Origin: Lepisosteus oculatus
Taxonomy: Eukaryota > Chordata > Actinopteri > Semionotiformes > Lepisosteidae
Assembly (NCBI RefSeq): GCF_040954835.1
Contig: NC_090697.1
Coordinates: forward strand, 6,522,501 to 6,586,500
Length of the DNA: 64,000 nt
Direction of reading: 5' to 3'
The position numbers and the translations under genes are program-made. Every line of letters begins with the position of its first letter. The first letter of the stretch is position 1. The notes beneath the pieces are model-generated. The model worked only from the letters and a program-made list of their open reading frames with translations, ran no database searches and had not been told where the DNA came from. Shown here piece after piece: positions 59,119 to 64,000 of the stretch.

Positions 59119-59484
59119 CTATAAAATGTAAACTTTAGGATAAGGAGATACATACAATGTGGGGAGGTATCAGATTACAAAGCTTGGTAAAGGTAAAGGT
59201 AGGTTATTACTAACTTACCTTAAACCCTGTATTACTATGAACTTTAAACCCTGTAATCTTATTCCTTTTCCTTTCAAAATTCACCAAGTAGGACTGACTA
59301 TATAACTTTGAGATTATATAGTTTGCCTGTGACAAAACAAATACATTATTAATTAAGCACCTACTCCGTGCCTTTAGTTGTATTTTAATATAAGTTAAAT
59401 ATAGGCATTTAGTAGTTTTCACCGTTGTTCTAGTCTATAGAAACAAAGGTTTTTCAGACGTTTTTCAGTACTGCTTTGTGTTTG

Positions 59485-59650
59485 ATATGACAAATCAAAT
59501 CAAAGTTTATTTATCAAATGCACAACAATACGGCGTGCAGCAGTAGTTGCTGGCAATGAAATTTCTTTTTCTGCGAGCTCACAAAAATTACAAGAATCAC
59601 AAAAATCATAGAAATTCACAAAAACACAAAAATCACAAAATTTAGGTTAC
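59485..59650 (-). repeat. LINE/SINE 3' tail, minus strand
   Basis: On the minus strand it reads GCCAGCAACTACTGCTGCAC, GTATTGTTGTGCATTTGATA, AATAAACTTTGATTTGATTTG, the 3' tail pattern of L2-related elements. It is flanked by short CACAAAAATC repeats (59580-59640). Confidence 0.5.
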
Positions 59651-60359
59651 ATTTTTTAAATTGAATAAAACTCAATGTGAATAGAGCTGTTATGTGTCCA
59701 TGGTGTATGCAATATATACATGTAGTGCAGTTATGCTGAATATAGTGAGAATTGTGTGTCCATGTAGCCATTACAGGTGATTTGCTAAGGAGCTACAGGT
59801 TGGCTATTTTACAGTAACTATTAAAAACATAATCCACATGATTTTTTTAGCCTTTTTAGTTTTGTAATTCCAAGATTAATACGATGTGGACCATCAGGAA
59901 ATAAGGAGAACAGCAAACCAGAACAGTTTGCACTTGACTGAAATGACATCCTACAAAAAAAAGAGACCATATTTCTGATGGGTGTAAAAATAAGTACTGG
60001 GGCTACAGGGTTCACAGACCATGACTTCAGAAACATAAGGGTTCTGGATCATTCAGGGATAGACAATGATCATTAATGCTAGAAAAAATGTATTGGTCAT
60101 AGGTTGTATTTAAATAGTTTAGTTTTAATGTCATTTTTTACCTGGGTCACTGTTTGTATACTGATCATCAAACGAAACATGTCACAAATAAAAAAAGTTA
60201 TTCTGCAACAGTTGTTTTGACATTTTACTCAATAAGGGTAAGACAGGTAAATTCACTATGCTGATCATCCACAGGACTGATAAACCGGGAGTCTACTGTG
60301 AGAGTGGACTAGAAGTCTGCTGGAAGTAACACAAACTATACAGTACATGTGCGACTCAT

Positions 60360-60700
60360 ACTTTGTGTCACATTGCAGATGCTGTCTTGTGGAATTCTGT
60401 CCCTTTCCTCTTGTATAGACTGGATAAGCGTGTGCTTATTCTCTATGTCCGATATCTCATCCTAGCTCATCCCACAAATGTTCTAAATGTCTCAAGGTTG
60501 GTAAGGAGGGCATTCTCAGCATAACTGTCAGACTTTTACCTAGTTACATGAACAGAATGAAGACAAGCGTTTTCCTACTGGAACTTTTTCACTTCAGGGT
60601 GAGCCTGCAGGAAGTGCAGCAAGTAAGGTTCCAGGACCTGATGAATGAAGTGCAATAGAGTCAGGCACACTTCACTAGAAATATGGCACAGATTGCCCAA
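60360..60700 (-). pseudogene. Tc1-like transposase remnant
   Basis: The plus strand shows GCTGTCTTGTGGAATTCTGTCC, CTCATCCCACAAATGTTCTA, then GGGCATTCTCAGC, CGTTTTCCTACTGGAAC and GGTTCCAGGACCTG. This is the complement of the catalytic-half coding sequence of a Tc1-like family, where (minus strand) W.E..QN...V.DEL and related words occur. Heavily decayed. Confidence 0.4.
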
Positions 60701-60779
60701 ACCATCACATCCCTAAGCATCGTATCCTGCACACCCACCAAGTCTATCAGAGTGGTCTACACAAAATCTTAATTCACCA

Positions 60780-61560
60780 ACACACCACTAGCATTAACGT
60801 ATATTTAACTACTCCATTTTACAGGACGATCCCTCCATCGGTACCCTTTTTTCCGACCGCCCAATCAGCTCTTTATCACCGACCACCCAATCTACGTAAA
60901 CTTCTGGTTCACAGCTCCCTTGACCGCACTCAGCAATCATCCCCAGCAGGCACCTTCCCCTGCAACAGAACTCGCTGCATCACCTACAAATACATATCTA
61001 ACAACACGCTCATTCAGGGCCACACAGGTCAATTCTGGATTACCCAGATGACATCCTGTACCTCCAGCAACCTTATTTACTGTATTTTCTGCAACAAAAT
61101 GCCCAGCTATCTTTGCTGGGGAAACCGGACGGAGACTAGAAGACTGCTTCAGAGAACGTGTTCTGGCTGTGAAGATTAAAGACTTCTCCAAGCCCATAGT
61201 TTCTCATTTCACCTCAGATGGCTATGATCACACTGATCTCTCTGTTCTCAAAAAAGGGTTTCTCAACTCCCATAGCAAAAAGACAACAGAAACTAAACTC
61301 ATCCTGAAACTAGGTTCACACCATCCCCCTTCTCTCAATGACCGACTTATTTTCGTGTAGTCTTCTCTATTCTCATGCAAGTTTTTTCTTCACCCCTCTC
61401 CACTTTCCACTTCCCGAGTAGCCTCTTTGCCCCTCCTGCCTCCTCCCCTCTCCCAGCTTTTGTTCTTCTGTGCTATTTAATCTTTGCTGTCTGCCCTGTC
61501 TTTCTCACACCTGAAGAAGGCTTCACAGCCGAAACAATGCATTTCCTTTTCTATTCATAT
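60780..61560 (+). pseudogene. Penelope-like element, GIY-YIG carboxy terminus and tail
   Basis: Penelope-like elements encode a reverse transcriptase followed by a GIY-YIG endonuclease. Here only the end survives, in several frames. NLRKLL-type linker traces are followed near 60950 by CNRTRCITC (Cys-rich motif before the nuclease), then TSSNLIYCIFCNK and, one frame over, CPAIFAGETGRRLEDCF. Then the intact stretch VKIKDFSKPIVSHF..DGYDHTDLSVL, ETKLILKLG and SLNDRLIF-V-stop at 61360 completes the domain. The 3' trailer reaches a tail shared with 43386 and 50395. The reverse transcriptase is absent. The Cys-rich linker suggests the Neptune-type group. Confidence 0.75.
61506..61541 (+). ncRNA. Hammerhead-ribozyme-like motif, decayed
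   Basis: CACAC, CUGAAGA, stem II GGCU-ucac-AGCC, GAAA, CAAUGCAUU. The CUGANGA and GAAA core is intact, and stem II has U-A where the copy at 50417 has U-G. The stem III palindrome and the distal stem I strand are mutated, so cleavage is unlikely. Confidence 0.5.
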
Positions 61561-63479
61561 TGATATTCATGATGGCACCAGACTTCTGTAAAGAGGACTA
61601 GTAAATGCTTATGGCTGACTACATCTTGTTACAATGAGCACTGTCATAAGATTTATTAAAATATCACTCTAGCATACATTTTGCTGAGTCTTCCTCATGT
61701 TACAAACTTTGAATTACTCCAAATTCACCTGTACAAAAGCATACAGACCAGGTGGAAACACCTGGTGCACACTCACAACAGGGTGTAGTTGTACATCCTG
61801 CTACTATTTGCATTAAAGGCAAAATGATGTACAAGCTGTCAGCCAGCACATCAGTAATATTTAAACTGGAAATAGGCAATAATCTTTTGTGAGAAACACA
61901 GAAAATAGAAAATTCCTAACATAATCCATTATGCTGCTTACAAGTCAAGTACAGCAGACTGCAGATTTCTTTCAAAGTCATATAATATAAAATGGTTTAC
62001 AAAACTGATGCAGACTTCCCAAACTACATGCACATACATAATCATATCATCATTGAATAAAACTCTTAATGTGGCTCAGAAATCAAAACTTTAATCTGAA
62101 ATCCTGTCACTACTTTTTTAAACATGAATAATATACACATCAATTATAAAACAACAGATAAAAAAACAACAAATCGACTAGAATAATCATGTAACTACAT
62201 TAAGTTCCTAAACCAAGAACAAAGCAGAGACTTTTAAAGATCCAGAGATGGTTATCAAAATAGAAATTGACAGAAAATAAACTGTAGATATTCAGAACAT
62301 CTGGAATATGCAGCAGCATTCACTTAGCTCACTTGTCTTCATTAATAAAACTGTGCAATGCGTCATTCTGTTTAAACCATCTGCTACTTCCTTTTCCCAG
62401 CATACCTGATCCTCATAATCTTTAGTGCTAAAATTAAAAAGGTGGTAACTTAATTTAAGTGATCCAACATTTCTTTAAGTAGTTGGATGCTTTAAGGTAT
62501 TAATGGTTCAAATATAATAGTATACTGCTACTGTACATCAACACAAACTATCCTGAAGGCAATGTTGTACTGTCTGCACATCCTGTACATCCAAAACCCA
62601 GTGAAATTAAAAACAGCGGTATCACAGTGCCCTCTACTGAATTTAATTTAATTTCATGATATTTGTGCAGCATCAGCAACAAAAGGATACATACAAAATG
62701 AATGCAGTTTAGTACTATTCAAAATTATTCAAATTGCATTGAACAATCCAAAAAATGTAAATAAACGAATGGAAGAACATGATTGTGAACATAGTAAAGG
62801 TCTTTATATGTAAGACATCATGGGCCATGCAGAATACAAGGTAAATCTGGAGAATGACAATGGTTGTCACCTCTGTATTTCTCAGTGTCATCTTTCCACA
62901 GTCTGTGAAAACAGCAAACACAAAATGTTGGAGGAAGCACTTCTTGAATATGGACATTTGTATTTTAACATCAAAGAACATAGTAATGCTAGAACACCAA
63001 AAGACTATTCTTGCGGATTGATTTTTGTTCTCTTTTCAACAAACTACAAAACCCCTTTATTCATCTCAGCAGGGTCTGGGAACATGAAACAGCACAATAA
63101 ACCCCTCCTGTCTGCTCTGGGAGCTGACAAGAGCCTGCATTCACAGAAACACATGGTAGAGGGAAATAACTTGTATTGCTGTGCACAGAAAAGTATCAAT
63201 TCAGGCTCAGAAGCTTTTACAATGTCATAAAACTGAATTACACCACATAAAGTAAATGGAGACAGGTAAAACAAAATACAGAAAAAGCCTGCTGTTGTTC
63301 TTAACATTTACATTCAAGAGGTAAGCTATGATTGCAGCAAAATACCAAAACTATTTAAATTGAACAGGTTAAATAACAGTAAAACCCACGCAGTTCTTTC
63401 ATATCCTCTGATGGCCTTGATCAAGGCATCACGAAAAGGTGTTTTAACATGTTTTTCAGGACCTTTTGAATTAATCAAC

Positions 63480-63760
63480 CAGTAAAGACACCTGGCCATG
63501 TGTAAGCTGAGCTCTCAGCTCACAGGTTTGAGTCTAGGCTATGTCACAGCCGACGGGGATTCCCCCAAGTGGAGGCAGGAATAGAGTAGGGTGGGATGTG
63601 TTGGGAAAGTCTCTATGGGTCTCTTCAGTGACTCCTGTGGCGTTCTGTTGATGTCATGTTCAAAGACCACCAAATGGGAGTAGACTGTTCGCACTTCCTC
63701 TCTCCTGTGTGCGGTTGTGGGGTTTGTAGCTATATACTAAGATATAAAAAAACACACCGC
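63480..63760 (+). repeat. Possible SINE copy
   Basis: ACACCTGGCCATGTG, GAGCTCTCAGCTCACAGG, GTTTGAGTCTAGGC (B-box-like), CAGCCGACGGGGATTCCCCC, AAGTGGAGGCAGG and GTGACTCCTGTGGCGTTCTG form an order seen in interspersed repeats of fish. A weaker relative is at 890-1195. It ends about 145 bp from a MANEA exon. Confidence 0.45.
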
Positions 63761-63905
63761 ACTGGGTATTTTAAATGAAGTTGATATAGCAAAAAATAAC
63801 AGGCAATTCTATTTAAAAAAAGGTTAGTGGATTGCAAGCCTGTCAGTTTTAACCATCCCCGTAAATGCAGTACAAACGTTTAAGAACTAAGAAGGGAAAT
63901 CTTAC

Positions 63906-64000
63906 CTACTGCTGCTGTTCTAAGTTGGAGCACATGTGCTTCAATAACAGAAGGATCTCTAGAACTGTAGGCACCTAGTTCAGGGTAGAAGTTGGACCCA
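63906..64000 (-). CDS. MANEA: MANEA exon, cut by the window edge
   Basis: On the minus strand it reads GSNFYPELGAYSSRDPS, then VIEAHVLQLRTAAV and the first base of glycine, followed by the donor GTAAGATTT. FYPELG.YSS.DP is the start of the GH99 catalytic barrel. The exon continues beyond base 64000, where the amino-terminal Golgi anchor and the first coding exon should lie. Confidence 0.93.

Larger units (their letters stand above)
59119..63905 (-). other. MANEA: MANEA intron (4.8 kb)
   Basis: A phase 1 intron splitting a glycine codon (G | GT). It contains an L2-like tail, a Tc1 remnant, a Penelope-like remnant and a SINE-like repeat. 61561-63479 holds no gene. A 136-codon open frame at 62820-63230 on the plus strand has no domain. 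Confidence 0.85.

Noticed and set aside
62820-63230. A 136-codon open frame on the plus strand in a MANEA intron
   Set aside because: No recognised domain, no splice or promoter context, antisense to MANEA and of a length chance allows in 64 kb.

Overview
The window is vertebrate nuclear DNA, almost certainly from a ray-finned fish. It is AT-rich, has large introns and few exons, and is full of interspersed repeats typical of fish: 5S-rRNA-derived SINE3, tRNA-derived SINEs, L2-type LINEs, Tc1/mariner remnants, TTAA-flanked MITEs, gypsy-like solo LTRs and Penelope-like elements. The repeat mix would suit a gar, bowfin, sturgeon or early teleost, but the sequence alone does not settle this.

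Only two host protein-coding genes are supported, both on the minus strand. FUT9 (alpha-1,3-fucosyltransferase 9) has its complete single-exon 359-residue coding sequence at 11400-12479, preceded by a clear splice acceptor. A CpG-rich block at about 38.8-39.3 kb with a consensus splice donor at 38805/38804 is the best candidate for its promoter and non-coding first exon, implying a first intron of about 26 kb. MANEA (Golgi endo-alpha-1,2-mannosidase, GH99) contributes its last four coding exons at 63906-64000, 59009-59118, 58431-58507 and 54021-54657. The reading frame is continuous across all three junctions, and its 5' exons lie beyond base 64000. Read on the minus strand the order is MANEA then FUT9, the same neighbours and orientation as in tetrapods (human 6q16). 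Both products act on glycans in the Golgi: MANEA trims glucosylated mannose from N-glycans, and FUT9 adds the fucose of Lewis X.

Layout. 1-11.4 kb is the 3' flank of FUT9, with a solo LTR, a decayed two-LTR element, a MITE and SINE fragments. 12.5-38.8 kb is the inferred FUT9 intron, holding Tc1, LINE, SINE, MITE and LTR copies plus non-repetitive tracts rich in homeodomain, POU and SOX-like sites. 39.3-54.0 kb is intergenic, with a nested SINE/LTR, two LINE remnants and a satellite-like array of about 355-365 bp units pierced by three different mobile elements. 54.0-64.0 kb is MANEA, whose introns contain a Penelope-like element with a decayed GIY-YIG domain and other repeats.

The most interesting structures are hammerhead-ribozyme-like cores in the Penelope-like tails (with stem II covariation between copies), the interrupted tandem array at 48.6-51.3 kb, several insertions with exact target-site duplications, and candidate developmental enhancers in the FUT9 intron. 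I found no convincing unknown protein-coding gene.
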